From: Cytobacillus dafuensis
GTDB taxonomy: Bacteria > Bacillota > Bacilli > Bacillales > Cytobacillaceae
Direction: 5' to 3'
Assembly (NCBI RefSeq): GCF_007995155.1
Contig: NZ_CP042593.1
Span: forward strand, 4,196,001 to 4,260,000
DNA: 64,000 nucleotides
How positions within the stretch are numbered: position 1 is the stretch's first letter; every line of letters begins with the position of its first letter. A model generated the notes under the pieces. It was given only the letters and a program-made list of their open reading frames with translations, was not told where the DNA came from and searched no databases. Shown here in pieces: positions 25,260-33,887 of this stretch. A program made the translations under genes and the position numbers.

Positions 25260-26606
25260 ATGGAAAAGAAAGTATCATTTTCGCAAGTGATTGCAATTGG
25301 TCTCATGCTCTTTGCTATGTTCTTAGGCGCTGGTAACGTTATATTCGCTCCGATGGTAGGCCAACAGGCAGGAACAAATACTTGGATTGCCATGGGTGGA
25401 TTTTTAATTACAGGTGTAGGTTTAGTTTTACTAGCTATCATAGCTTTAACACGCGGAGGAGGAACAGTTGAAAAACTTTCAGGAAGAGTTCACCCCTTGT
25501 TCGCTACCATATTCTCAATTTTACTATTCTTAGCGCTTGGGCCGATTTATGTAATCCCGAGAACAACTTCTGTCGTATATGAAATTGCCATACATCCGTT
25601 AATTGAAGCGAAATCAAATGGCAGTCTTTATTTGTTTATTTTCTCCGCTATATTTATCGTTCTAACGATCCTGCTTTCATGGAATACAACAAAATTTGTC
25701 GATCGGCTTGGAAAAATAATCACCCCTATATTCGCAATATTATTATTATTGCTAATTGGAAAATCAATTTTTACACCAATGGGAAGTATTGGACAGCCTC
25801 AAGGAGAGTATATTCAAAGCGTTGACGCTTTTTTGAAAGGGTTTGTACAAGGTTACTACACGATGGACGTTCTTGCCGCGTTTGTATTTGGAGGAATTTT
25901 CATTAAATCGATCAGTTCCTTAGGAATAAAGTCTGAAAAGGAAGTATCAAAGCTATTTATTAAAGCAGGAATCGTGACCATTATCGGCTTGGTAGGGCTG
26001 CAAACCTCAATGGCATGGATTGGTGCTTCAAGTGTCGACGCCATTGGGTTTAAGGAAAATGGAGGAGAAGTGTTAGCACAAAGCTCCAAAGTTCTATTCG
26101 GGCAGATCGGAATCTATATCATCGGGACCATTATATTCTTAACAGGAATCACAACAAATGTTGCCTGCTTAGCAGCTGTATCCGAATATTTCGAAAGAAT
26201 TGTCCCTTCCATTTCTTATAAAAAGTGGTTAATTCTCTTTTCCATTTTAAGCTTAATCATTACAAACTTTGGTCTCAACAAAATTCTAACATTAGCATCT
26301 CCTATTTTGCTTTTACTCTATCCTTTGGCCATTGCTTTAATCGTTTTAATATTTACAAATAATTTGTTTAAAGGTCATCAATCGGTTTATATTGGAACAA
26401 TGATTGGTGTGGGATTTGTTGCCATTCTTGATGCTTTAAAGGACGGCATTATTGCACCGGAAACCATTAATAACATCTTCGGTTTCATTCCTTTATTTGA
26501 AAATGGCGCTGGCTGGATCACCACAGGTCTTATCGGATTTCTTATTGGTTTGATTGTAGCCAAATCAAAGAAAGAATCTGACAGGACGATTAAAATGGCT
26601 AGTTAA
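25260..26606 (+). CDS. brnQ: branched-chain amino acid:cation symporter (BrnQ/LIVCS family)
   Basis: This 448-residue membrane protein has about 12 predicted membrane segments. The opening GLMLFAMFLGAGNVIFAPMVG and the motif LGPIYVIPRTTSVVYEI are typical of BrnQ carriers, which take up Leu, Ile and Val (and in some bacteria proline) with Na+ or H+. AAGGAGGAG precedes the ATG. The 128-base leader contains several AT-rich -10-like boxes and a stem GGATGG...CCATCC, so it may have its own promoter. Its place after racemase and proline dehydrogenase raises the chance that proline is a substrate, which is inference. Confidence 0.9.
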   Translation: MEKKVSFSQVIAIGLMLFAMFLGAGNVIFAPMVGQQAGTNTWIAMGGFLITGVGLVLLAIIALTRGGGTVEKLSGRVHPLFATIFSILLFLALGPIYVIPRTTSVVYEIAIHPLIEAKSNGSLYLFIFSAIFIVLTILLSWNTTKFVDRLGKIITPIFAILLLLLIGKSIFTPMGSIGQPQGEYIQSVDAFLKGFVQGYYTMDVLAAFVFGGIFIKSISSLGIKSEKEVSKLFIKAGIVTIIGLVGLQTSMAWIGASSVDAIGFKENGGEVLAQSSKVLFGQIGIYIIGTIIFLTGITTNVACLAAVSEYFERIVPSISYKKWLILFSILSLIITNFGLNKILTLASPILLLLYPLAIALIVLIFTNNLFKGHQSVYIGTMIGVGFVAILDALKDGIIAPETINNIFGFIPLFENGAGWITTGLIGFLIGLIVAKSKKESDRTIKMAS

Positions 26607-27101
26607 AAGTTTATATTTATCGCAGATTAACGGGTAGTAAGACCCCCACTTCAATGATTCGAGTAAAACAAAGAAGAGTAAGTGGGGGATCAACTGCCCG
26701 TAAAGGCCCGATAAGTTCAACTAACAATCAGTAGGGGATGAGGAAAACCCCCACTGATTGAAGTTTCACTTTATGTCTCTTCACCACTGTCTGTGATTAC
26801 CACACGATCCAAGAATTAATTTAGCTAGATTGGTTCCCAATCTAATGTAGCTCCTTCTTCAACTACCCTCAGTAAAACTGAAGAAGGATGACTAAGTTTG
26901 TTTAACACTGGTGAATCACATATTTCCTTGTTCTCCAGTCGTGGGACAACGCTATTCTGATGTATTTTTTCAACATGTAGAAAATAACTATCTTAGTGAA
27001 ATGGAAAACACTTACGAACCCTCCTGTTATGTTGAGTGACGCTAACATGATTGCCAGGAATTCGTGAGTGTTTTCTTATTATATGGAAATATCCATATGT
27101 A
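26607..27101. other. 495-base intergenic region rich in palindromes
   Basis: The region starts with a palindrome-rich repeat (26617-26773, second copy at 60119-60276). It continues with further stems: TAGATTGG-TTC-CCAATCTA, CCTTCTTCA...TGAAGAAGG and TTCACCA...TGGTGAA. It ends with AAAACACTTACGAA (27005-27018) pairing with TTCGTGAGTGTTTT (27061-27074). On the minus strand a 55-codon open frame without a credible start ends at about 26820 (...RVVEEGATLDWEPI). It may be the decayed end of a mobile-element gene. No complete gene is visible. Confidence 0.6.
26617..26773 (-). repeat. MITE/PATE-like palindromic repeat, copy 1
   Basis: This 157-base element has two strong hairpins: GACCCCCACTT...AAGTGGGGGATC and CAATCAGT-GGGG...CCCC-ACTGATTG. 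Its ends are TTATCGCAGATTAACGGG and AAGTTTCACTTTA. The same sequence in opposite orientation is at 60119-60276. Two palindromic ends and no gene resemble palindrome-associated elements derived from IS200/IS605. Confidence 0.75.
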
Positions 27102-27680
27102 TTAAAAATTACAATTCATATAATCCTCTTTTAGTATGCTATATATTTCTAAATCAACGACTCCTTTTCCAGACCAAATCGTCGCTTGTCTTAGCAATCC
27201 TTCCTTCATAAAACCATTTTTCAAAAGAACTTTTTTGGAAATCTCATTTGCTGGCATTACCTCTGCTTGAATTCTATTCATATTCACTTCTTCAAATAAA
27301 AATTTGACTACCATACGAACAGATTCTGACGCTATGCCCTTACCCCAATTGTCTTCTGCTAAATAGTATCCTAAAGTAACCATGTTCACTTTTTGGTTAA
27401 AGTCCATTAATTCAATAATTCCAACCAATTTATTCACTTCAGTCTTTTGAAAAATGCCCCACTTGATTCGGCTTTTCTTATGATAATCCCTTTCAAAATG
27501 ACCAATCATTTTACTTACCGTTTGCAAGTTGTTTTTTGGAATGATCCCACAATATTCAAATACTTTGTCATTGCTGTAGATCGTATATAATTCCTGTATG
27601 TGGGCCTCTTCCATTTTCTTTAATACTAAACTTTCAGACTCCAATACTGGGAAAGCTGCAAATACCTGATCAATATTCAT
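27102..27680 (-). CDS. GNAT family N-acetyltransferase (RimJ/RimL type)
   Basis: This 192-residue protein has the GNAT fold of the ribosomal-protein acetyltransferase type: an N-terminal LESESLVLKKMEEAHIQEL, the acetyl-CoA loop LAEDNWGKGIASESVRMVVKFLFEE (Q/RxxGxG/A-like), and the C-terminal NEISKKVLLKNGFMKEG. It starts 11 bases after the AraC-type gene, with AAAGGAG before the ATG, so the two are probably cotranscribed. The substrate, a protein or small molecule amine, cannot be predicted. Confidence 0.88.
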   Translation of the reverse strand: MNIDQVFAAFPVLESESLVLKKMEEAHIQELYTIYSNDKVFEYCGIIPKNNLQTVSKMIGHFERDYHKKSRIKWGIFQKTEVNKLVGIIELMDFNQKVNMVTLGYYLAEDNWGKGIASESVRMVVKFLFEEVNMNRIQAEVMPANEISKKVLLKNGFMKEGLLRQATIWSGKGVVDLEIYSILKEDYMNCNF

Positions 27681-27691
27681 GTTATTCTCCT

Positions 27692-28563
27692 TTATTCCTT
27701 AATAGGTATGTAAATCCTCATTTTCATTTCATTTGGAAATGAGGAATTTAAGACATCCGTGACCTCAAAATCTGGTCCCTCTCTTCTTTCATAGTTTGAA
27801 TTTGGCAGCCATGTTCCATAGATGTATCTTCTTGTGTTCTGAACTAAATCAGCTGGACCGTTGATTTTGAATTCAGCATATTTACCCTCTGGAATTTCAA
27901 CATGAACAAAACCATTTTCTAATTCTGCAGTAAATTCTTGTACTGCTTCTCCAACAATGAACGAGAAACGGCCATCATCATGAAAGTTAGTAGAGATCCC
28001 GTATGATATATTAGGTGCTATTTTCTTAGGAATCCTTAAATAATATTCATTTCTTCCAAAATCAAAATATAAACCCGGAATTTCCTCGAAATACTTCTCA
28101 TTATTTAAGTTCGTTTCGTACTCATAACCAATTATATATATCTTGTTTAATTGAATGATTTCAGGCCTGTTTATCATCAAATCTCCCTCCATCTTATTCT
28201 TATAATCTAAAAAGTTCATTTTGTTTTGATAGCTTACCTTCGTTTCTCCCCTTCGATATCTAGCCGGAGTCATACCATAACGATTTGTAAATGCACGAGT
28301 AAACGCTTCTTGCGACCCATATTGATAAGAAATTGCTATTTCTAATATGTTCATTCTTGTCTCTTTAAGTAAAACCGCAGCCTCAGACAGTCTTCTATTC
28401 CTAATATACTCTTGAACAGAAAACCCTGTAATCGCTTGAAAAAGCCGCTGAAAATGAAATGCGGAAAAACATGATTCTGAGGAAATGTTATGAATATTCA
28501 TTCAGCTTGAAGATTATTTTCGATGAAATCAATTGAGTTTTGTATTCTCTCAAAGTAATCCAC
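27692..28563 (-). pseudogene. AraC family regulator with GyrI-like domain, single-base frameshift near the N-terminus
   Basis: The intact part (27692-28501, 269 codons) holds two AraC helix-turn-helix motifs (FHFQRLFQAITGFSVQEYI; AISYQYGSQEAFTRAFTNRYGMTPARYRRG) and a C-terminal GyrI-like ligand domain. The first helix is missing. Upstream, GTG at 28563 behind AGAGG opens MDYFERIQNSIDFIENNLQAE and then hits TGA. Restoring one T (GAA-TTG-AAT) would join it as ...QAELNIHNISSESCFSAFHFQ, the normal AraC start. So either the gene has lost one base or the sequence has a one-base error. The short form could begin at the ATG 28501 but would lack the first helix. Confidence 0.82.
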
Positions 28564-28716
28564 TATCCAACACCTCTGATATACTCAAATTATATCGTTC
28601 GAACAATAGATTTTTTTGATAATTTGTGCTATTTCTCCCTATTTTAACCTATCCATTGTTTATATGAATTAATTTTCAATAGTATTTAAAATAGAAGATT
28701 TTCTTTCTGAAATAAT

Positions 28717-28755
28717 AAAAAACCGATTTTCTCCCTAAGGACAATCGGTTTTTTT
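28717..28755. terminator. bidirectional terminator after the SRPBCC gene
   Basis: AAACCGATT (28720-28728) pairs with AATCGGTTT (28743-28751), with A-run before and T-run after, so it can work on both strands. It serves the minus-strand gene at 28775-29215. Confidence 0.85.
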
Positions 28756-28774
28756 ATAACATAATGCTATATAA

Positions 28775-29215
28775 TTAATGAATTAATGAGGCTCTTAGAA
28801 TATTTATGCCATTTTCCAAATACCCTTTTAAACAAGTTAACATATAGACCCAGCCTTCTTTTTGTCCTATCATTTTGCTTACTATTTCGGGGTCATCTTC
28901 TTTCAAACCAGATTCATTTACTTCAATAATGGTACTCGTATGATCCAAATCTTTTAGTTCAATTGTAACAACCGTTTCTTGACCCTCTTTCCCCCAAGAA
29001 AAAACGATTTTCCTATTTTTCTCAACTTCTAAAACATTTATTACCACTTCTGCATTGTATTCATCATATCTCCAAATAATTTTCTTACCTTGTTCCACTC
29101 TTGCAGTTCCCGATGAAAACCAATAATTAGCCATTTTTTCAGGGTCTACTATGGCTTCAAAGACCTCATTAGCTGGCTTAAGTATTTTTAATTTTGTAAT
29201 GACTTGAGTGTCCAT
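28775..29215 (-). CDS. SRPBCC (AHSA1/CalC-like START-fold) protein
   Basis: This 146-residue protein has the AHSA1 pattern: LKPANEVFEAIVDPEKMANYWF at the start, a central FSWGKEGQETVVTIEL, and an end KEGWVYMLTCLKGYLENG. Such proteins bind hydrophobic ligands or, in eukaryotes, stimulate Hsp90; bacterial members are mostly uncharacterised. It stands alone between the AraC region and a divergent secreted hydrolase. No specific function can be given. Confidence 0.85.
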   Translation of the reverse strand: MDTQVITKLKILKPANEVFEAIVDPEKMANYWFSSGTARVEQGKKIIWRYDEYNAEVVINVLEVEKNRKIVFSWGKEGQETVVTIELKDLDHTSTIIEVNESGLKEDDPEIVSKMIGQKEGWVYMLTCLKGYLENGINILRASLIH

Positions 29216-29585
29216 ACTATAACAACTCTCTTTCGGTATAATGATTTTTCCTTTATATCCTTATTTAACACATTATATACTTTCTACTAAAAAACCTCTT
29301 TAGGAGAACAACTTCAGCTACGCATTTCTTTTATTTGTAAAAAAAATTCTTCTAATTATATAACGATAAGAAGTATTAATCTGGTGGCCAAAATAAGTAA
29401 TGTTTTATTTACACAGGATCATACTTTATTGAAAAAAAATATCGTTGAACTGCTAGTTTCATCCATATATTTTAAAAAAAGTTTAATTTTTCTATAAAAA
29501 TTTGAACTATTTCCCTTTTTTATTCGTATAACTATTAGAACATTAAGATGGAGTCTTTTTGGCTCCTAAGCAGGAGGAGAATGAA
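29216..29585. other. 370-base AT-rich divergent promoter region
   Basis: No gene is seen. Near the right end, TTGAAC and TATAAC 19 bases apart are a weak promoter candidate for the hydrolase gene, followed by AGGAGGAG. The rest is AT-rich with only short stems. Confidence 0.4.
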
Positions 29586-31328
29586 ATGGGAAAAAAAGTA
29601 GCAAAAACAATTAGTTCATTAGTGTTAGCAAGCTCCCTTGGATTAACTGGTGTAGTAAGCAGTTTTTCTTTAGGCGAACATCGTGTTTCTGCTGAAGAAA
29701 CTATCAAAGAAATTGATTATGAAAAAAGAGCGAAAGAGTTTGTTGAGATTGCTAGAGTAAACAACTGGGATGCGGCCTATCAGCAATTAAGTAAAAACCT
29801 TCAATCCGTATTATCCAAAGACCTTTTAAACAGCTATTGGACAAACCTATTAAACTTATACGGGAAAATCACAGAAACAAAGTTCAAAGATTTAAAGAAT
29901 GATGGGGTACACACGAAAGCTACGTTCTCTATGACGGCTGAAAAAGGTCCTTTTGAGCTTGTTATCCTTTTTAATAGTGAAGGGAAGGTAGATGAGTTTT
30001 ATACTGATATGATCTATCAACCCAACAGCTTCTTAAATCCATCTTACAATCACCCAGAAAACTATACTGAAAAACAAGTAACCATCGGCGAAGGAGAGTT
30101 CTCCCTGCCTGGAGTACTAACAATTCCAAAGGGGAATGGCCCGTTTCCTGTCGTTGTACTCGTTCATGGTTCTGGTGCTCATGACATGGATGAAACGATG
30201 TACTCGATAAAGCCTTTCCGTGATATCGCTGTTGGACTTGCCAATGAGGGTATAGCTGTTCTTCGTTATGATAAAAGAACAAAAGTTCATCCGATCAAAT
30301 CCAGTTTGAAGCCTATGTTTTCCATTCAAGAGGAAACAGTACTCGATGCAAATCTAGCTGTGGAAAAATTAAAATCACTGCCAGAAATCGATTCTAAAAA
30401 TATCTTTGTTCTAGGACACAGCCAAGGTGCTTTTGCTCTTCCACTTATAATCAATAATGATAAGAAACAAGATATTAAAGGTGTTATCGGAGCAGCAGGA
30501 CCAGCAGGGAAGTTTCAAGATTTACTGCTATGGCAATTGGACCAAGCAGTTGAAAGAGCCGAGAAAATGAATATGCCTAAAGAGCAAATAGAAGCAATGA
30601 TGGAACAATTTGCACCTTTGAAAGAGTCATTAGCTTTGCTTAATGATCCTAAATATTCAAAAGAAAATCTGCCTGCTGTATTCAAAATAGGAAATCCTTA
30701 CTGGTGGTTTGATATCCGTGACTATGTTCCAACTGAGCTTGCTAAGGAGCAGACTGTACCGACGCTACTTTTACAAGGTGGCAAAGATATTCAAGTGCCA
30801 GCTTCAGAGCTTGACAGCTGGAAAACAGAGCTTAAACAAAGAGACAACGTAGAGTATAAAGTATATCCAGATATGTATCATATGCTGGCAGACTTCCCTG
30901 GCCAGCCAAATGGACAAACAGAGTATATGACACCTAGCAATGTCTCACAACAATTCATTTCAGACATTGCCAAATGGGTGAAAACTGGCAGCATTAATTC
31001 TAAGCCCGAAGAAGGCAATAAACCAGAAGAGACTAACCCAGATGTACAAAAGCCAACACCGAAAGTATACTGGGATGGCCTATTAATGAAAAAAGGTCAG
31101 ATCGGTAAAGTATCCATTTCAAAACCGATTAACCTTTGGAAACGTCAAGGTGATAAACTGCAATTTGTTAGAGTTTTAAAGCCTGGTGAGCAATATCGTG
31201 TGTATAGATACGATATTAAACACGGCGGACAATATGGCCTTGGAGGGGACTATTACATAACGAATCTCAAAGGCTATGTGGATTATAAAACACCATCCAA
31301 AGCAAAATTAAGAGAACTACACAAATAA
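29586..31328 (+). CDS. secreted alpha/beta hydrolase with DUF3887-like and C-terminal wall-associated domains
   Basis: This 580-residue protein has a Sec signal peptide (KKVAKTISSLVLASSLGLTG, cleavage likely after VSA near residue 38). Residues ~40-140 resemble DUF3887. A hydrolase domain follows at ~165-470 with nucleophile Ser in GHSQGA, acid Asp in LLQGGKDIQVP and His in MYHML, all three in the expected order. The last ~85 residues (after a Glu/Pro/Lys linker) form a separate beta-rich domain also seen in exported Bacillus proteins. The ATG at 29586 follows AGGAGGAG; an upstream ATG at 29559 is not needed. It likely acts on an ester or peptide outside the cell. Confidence 0.88.
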   Translation: MGKKVAKTISSLVLASSLGLTGVVSSFSLGEHRVSAEETIKEIDYEKRAKEFVEIARVNNWDAAYQQLSKNLQSVLSKDLLNSYWTNLLNLYGKITETKFKDLKNDGVHTKATFSMTAEKGPFELVILFNSEGKVDEFYTDMIYQPNSFLNPSYNHPENYTEKQVTIGEGEFSLPGVLTIPKGNGPFPVVVLVHGSGAHDMDETMYSIKPFRDIAVGLANEGIAVLRYDKRTKVHPIKSSLKPMFSIQEETVLDANLAVEKLKSLPEIDSKNIFVLGHSQGAFALPLIINNDKKQDIKGVIGAAGPAGKFQDLLLWQLDQAVERAEKMNMPKEQIEAMMEQFAPLKESLALLNDPKYSKENLPAVFKIGNPYWWFDIRDYVPTELAKEQTVPTLLLQGGKDIQVPASELDSWKTELKQRDNVEYKVYPDMYHMLADFPGQPNGQTEYMTPSNVSQQFISDIAKWVKTGSINSKPEEGNKPEETNPDVQKPTPKVYWDGLLMKKGQIGKVSISKPINLWKRQGDKLQFVRVLKPGEQYRVYRYDIKHGGQYGLGGDYYITNLKGYVDYKTPSKAKLRELHK

Positions 31329-31352
31329 TAGGCATATACTTCATAGATACCC

Positions 31353-31388
31353 AAAGGCCCTCCATTCAATTTCGGAAGGGCCTTTTAT
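31353..31388 (+). terminator. intrinsic terminator after the secreted hydrolase
   Basis: AAAGGCCCTCC pairs with GGAAGGGCCTTTT, followed by ATTTT. It closes the single-gene unit. Confidence 0.88.
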
Positions 31389-31479
31389 TTTCGTATTTTG
31401 CTTATTTTCTATATTTTTAGCAGGAAAAACGGTTTTTATAGAAGAATACATTTCTAACAAATAAAAAGGAGAGAATACT

Positions 31480-31944
31480 ATGAAACAACGTCATGAAGTA
31501 TTATTTACTCAGTTAGAGAGCTATCGAAGCGAGATTCTACATGTATTAGAGAATGTTTCAGAAGAGGATGCAGAAATAGTTCCAAAGGATTTCAATAATA
31601 ATATCCGTTGGAACCTGGGCCATATTTATCTGGACCAAAATTTATGGATCCAAGCAGTTACGAAAGAAAAGGCAGATGTACCTGAACAATTTCATTCTTG
31701 GTTTGGGTTTGGAACCTCTCCAGCTAACTTTACCCCTGAGACACCTTCATTAGAAGAGCTAAAGAGCTTACTGCAAAAACAACCATCTCAAATAAAAAAG
31801 AAATACGGTGAACGATTAGAAGAGGAGTTTGCTCCAACTGAAATGGGGATGCATACCATTGAACAAGTATTAATTCGCACTATTTTTCACGAAGGAATTC
31901 ATTTACAAGCAATTCTTAATTTGAAAAAAAGTATAAACGACTAA
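31480..31944 (+). CDS. DinB family protein
   Basis: This 154-residue four-helix protein of the DinB/YfiT class has three His at the positions used for metal binding: RWNLGHIYLDQN near residue 47, then FHEGIHLQAIL near residues 137-141. DinB-like proteins in Bacillus are metal-dependent and include bacillithiol transferases, but most have unknown roles. AAAGGAGAG precedes the ATG. It is flanked by terminators, so it is probably monocistronic. A hairpin GGTGCATTC-ATA-GTGAATGCACC follows at about 31969-31991. Confidence 0.85.
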   Translation: MKQRHEVLFTQLESYRSEILHVLENVSEEDAEIVPKDFNNNIRWNLGHIYLDQNLWIQAVTKEKADVPEQFHSWFGFGTSPANFTPETPSLEELKSLLQKQPSQIKKKYGERLEEEFAPTEMGMHTIEQVLIRTIFHEGIHLQAILNLKKSIND

Positions 31945-32107
31945 AACAAATCTTTATGCTGATAGTCGAGGTGCATTCATAGTGAATGCACCCGATTGTT
32001 ATAGGACCAATACACATGTACATACTATTTCAAGAAAAAATAGCCTGTAATTTTCTAAATTCCACATGTATAGTTACAGTAATAAATTTCTTGAAGGAGT
32101 GTTCACT

Positions 32108-32353
32108 ATGTTTTTAAAACTTACCAAAGAGCAGCATCAATTAATGATATCAGACATTCAATATTTCTTTTCGCAAGAAAGGGATGAAGAAATAACTGAA
32201 TTTGCTGCAGAAAGAGTATTAGAGTTCGTTAAGGAGTCACTTGCTCCACATTTCTATAACGCTGCTGTCTTAGATGTCAAACATGTTGTGGAACAGCAAT
32301 TTTCTTCACTTGAAGATGAAATATTAACGCTAGAACGGCCGACTAATAGGTAA
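32108..32353 (+). CDS. DUF2164 family protein
   Basis: This 81-residue protein reads LKLTKEQHQLMISDIQYFFSQERDEEI and AAERVLEFVKESLAPHFYNAAVLDVKHVVEQ, the pattern of DUF2164, small acidic helical proteins of unknown function found in many Bacilli. The ATG at 32108 follows AAGGAG at eight bases; an upstream in-frame ATG at 32066 lacks a ribosome site. It stands alone, with a terminator directly after it. Confidence 0.85.
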   Translation: MFLKLTKEQHQLMISDIQYFFSQERDEEITEFAAERVLEFVKESLAPHFYNAAVLDVKHVVEQQFSSLEDEILTLERPTNR

Positions 32354-32361
32354 ATAATATT

Positions 32362-32393
32362 AAAAGGGTGAATTAGATATCATTCACCCTTTT
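32362..32393 (+). terminator. intrinsic terminator after the DUF2164 gene
   Basis: AAAAGGGTGAAT pairs perfectly with ATTCACCCTTTT over an eight-base loop. Confidence 0.85.
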
Positions 32394-32493
32394 CAGTGCT
32401 AGCAAACTTCAGATAGCTTACTATCATAATAACTAATTTCTTTCTGAACACATTTAGCCCATCTTATCAAAGTTAATATTGCTTCATTCACAT

Positions 32494-33210
32494 TTAATTA
32501 CAGATGCCAACTCTATTTTCTTTTCCTGATAAAATGCGATAAAGCTCCTCTAATTTTTGAATCTGATAGGTTGGAATAATGTCTGTGTGATTGGGCTTCA
32601 TTTCTGGGTTAAACCAACATGTGTCTATACCAGCTTGATGACCACCTTTAATATCCGCACTGAAGGAATCCCCAATAATTAATGTTTGTTCCACATCAAA
32701 ATTAGAAATTCTTGCAAAGACATAATCAAAAAATTCCTTCATTGGCTTTTGGTAACCGGTGTCCTCTGAAACAAAAATATCCTTAAAAAACGGATATAAT
32801 CCTGAATCACGCAGACGCTTATCCTGAGTCTTTGATACACCATTTGTCACAATATATAAGTCATAATGGTTATGCAAGTCTGTTATTAATTCATAGGCTC
32901 CACTTATAAGCTGATGCCCTTGTTCCAAGTAGGTACGATAATTTCTATCTAGGACTGCCCCATCCACCTCTTTTCCATATTCCTTAAATAAAATAGAAAA
33001 GCGTGTGTTTACAACCTCATCACGATTTAGTTTTCCTTCTTCAAAGGATCTCCATAGACCCTGATTAATTTTTTTATACCGCTCTTCGATTTCAGGGGTT
33101 AAGGGAAAACTGTGCTCCTCGAAAAGTAATCTTAACGCTAATCTTTCTGCCTCACCGAAATCCAACAGTGTATCATCTATATCAAATAATAAAGTTTTGT
33201 ATTTTTTCAA
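32494..33210 (-). CDS. HAD superfamily pyrimidine nucleotidase (YjjG/YfnB type)
   Basis: This 238-residue HAD hydrolase shows motif I LLFDIDDTLLDF, motif II YIVTNGVSKTQ, motif III Lys in GYQKPMKEFF and motif IV IIGDSFSADIKGG, all intact, with an alpha-helical cap between. The YjjG/YfnB group dephosphorylates noncanonical pyrimidine nucleotides and so cleans the nucleotide pool. The TTG start at 33210 follows GGAG by eight bases. It is monocistronic by position. Confidence 0.88.
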   Translation of the reverse strand: MKKYKTLLFDIDDTLLDFGEAERLALRLLFEEHSFPLTPEIEERYKKINQGLWRSFEEGKLNRDEVVNTRFSILFKEYGKEVDGAVLDRNYRTYLEQGHQLISGAYELITDLHNHYDLYIVTNGVSKTQDKRLRDSGLYPFFKDIFVSEDTGYQKPMKEFFDYVFARISNFDVEQTLIIGDSFSADIKGGHQAGIDTCWFNPEMKPNHTDIIPTYQIQKLEELYRILSGKENRVGICN

Positions 33211-33509
33211 TTGTCTCTCTCCATTTTTCTGACTTTACCATACTGTTAATAGTTTAACATTTGATCCTTTGAGGCATCTTTAGCCTCTCAATCATTCCTA
33301 TACAAGTTACTACTTCTATTAAACCACTGAATCAATACCTATGGCTCCATATTATACAAAAAAATAGATTTACCTTCAAAGAATAGTCTCATAGTCCATG
33401 AAACAGGAATCAATCTTAGGAATACCTATACAATTAGCCCAAAAATAAAAGCGAGGAAGAAAAATTTTAATTTTTTCTCCCCTCACTCTTTGTTTATATA
33501 GTAGCTTCC
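33211..33509. other. 299-base intergenic region
   Basis: Only a weak terminator for the minus-strand VOC gene is visible at about 33451-33486 (GCGAGG-AGAAAAA...TTTTTTCTCCCCTC). No gene or repeat is seen in the remainder. Confidence 0.45.
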
Positions 33510-33887
33510 TTAAACGGTATTGCAAAATCCTTTTCCTTCTTCCTGAATCAATTCGATTACCTCGTGATCAAGCCCCTCATAAAATACGGTAACCCAGCCA
33601 TTTTCCAGCTTGATAGGCCCTTCTAATGGATAGAGTCCCTTACTTCTCAGCTTGTTCATCCAAATTTCTAATCCTTCCACTTGCCACGAAATGTGTATAG
33701 AACTAAACGGCACTAGACTTTCCTCTGCTTCAATTAATTCGATTCTAATATCTTCTTTTTTCAGAAATGCGATTTTCTCACCGGGTAATGTAAGATATTG
33801 CTCAATTGTAAAATCAAACATCCTTTTATAAAACTGGATGGAATCCTCTAAATTTCGAACCTGAATACCTGCATGATGCCATTTCAT
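33510..33887 (-). CDS. VOC (glyoxalase/bleomycin resistance) family protein
   Basis: This 125-residue single VOC unit opens MKWHHAGIQVRNLEDSIQFYKRMFDF and has IELIEAEE near residue 55 and HEVIELIQE near the end. The conserved His and Glu are at metal-ligand positions of the fold. It overlaps the end of the QueA-like gene by four bases (ATGA), so it is translated from the same message. It could be a dioxygenase, a glyoxalase-like isomerase or a binding protein. Context points to detoxification. Confidence 0.85.
   Translation of the reverse strand: MKWHHAGIQVRNLEDSIQFYKRMFDFTIEQYLTLPGEKIAFLKKEDIRIELIEAEESLVPFSSIHISWQVEGLEIWMNKLRSKGLYPLEGPIKLENGWVTVFYEGLDHEVIELIQEEGKGFCNTV

Noticed and set aside
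26774..27101. Intact transposase or TnpB gene next to the MITE
   Set aside because: Only a 55-codon remnant without start or recognisable catalytic motif is present.
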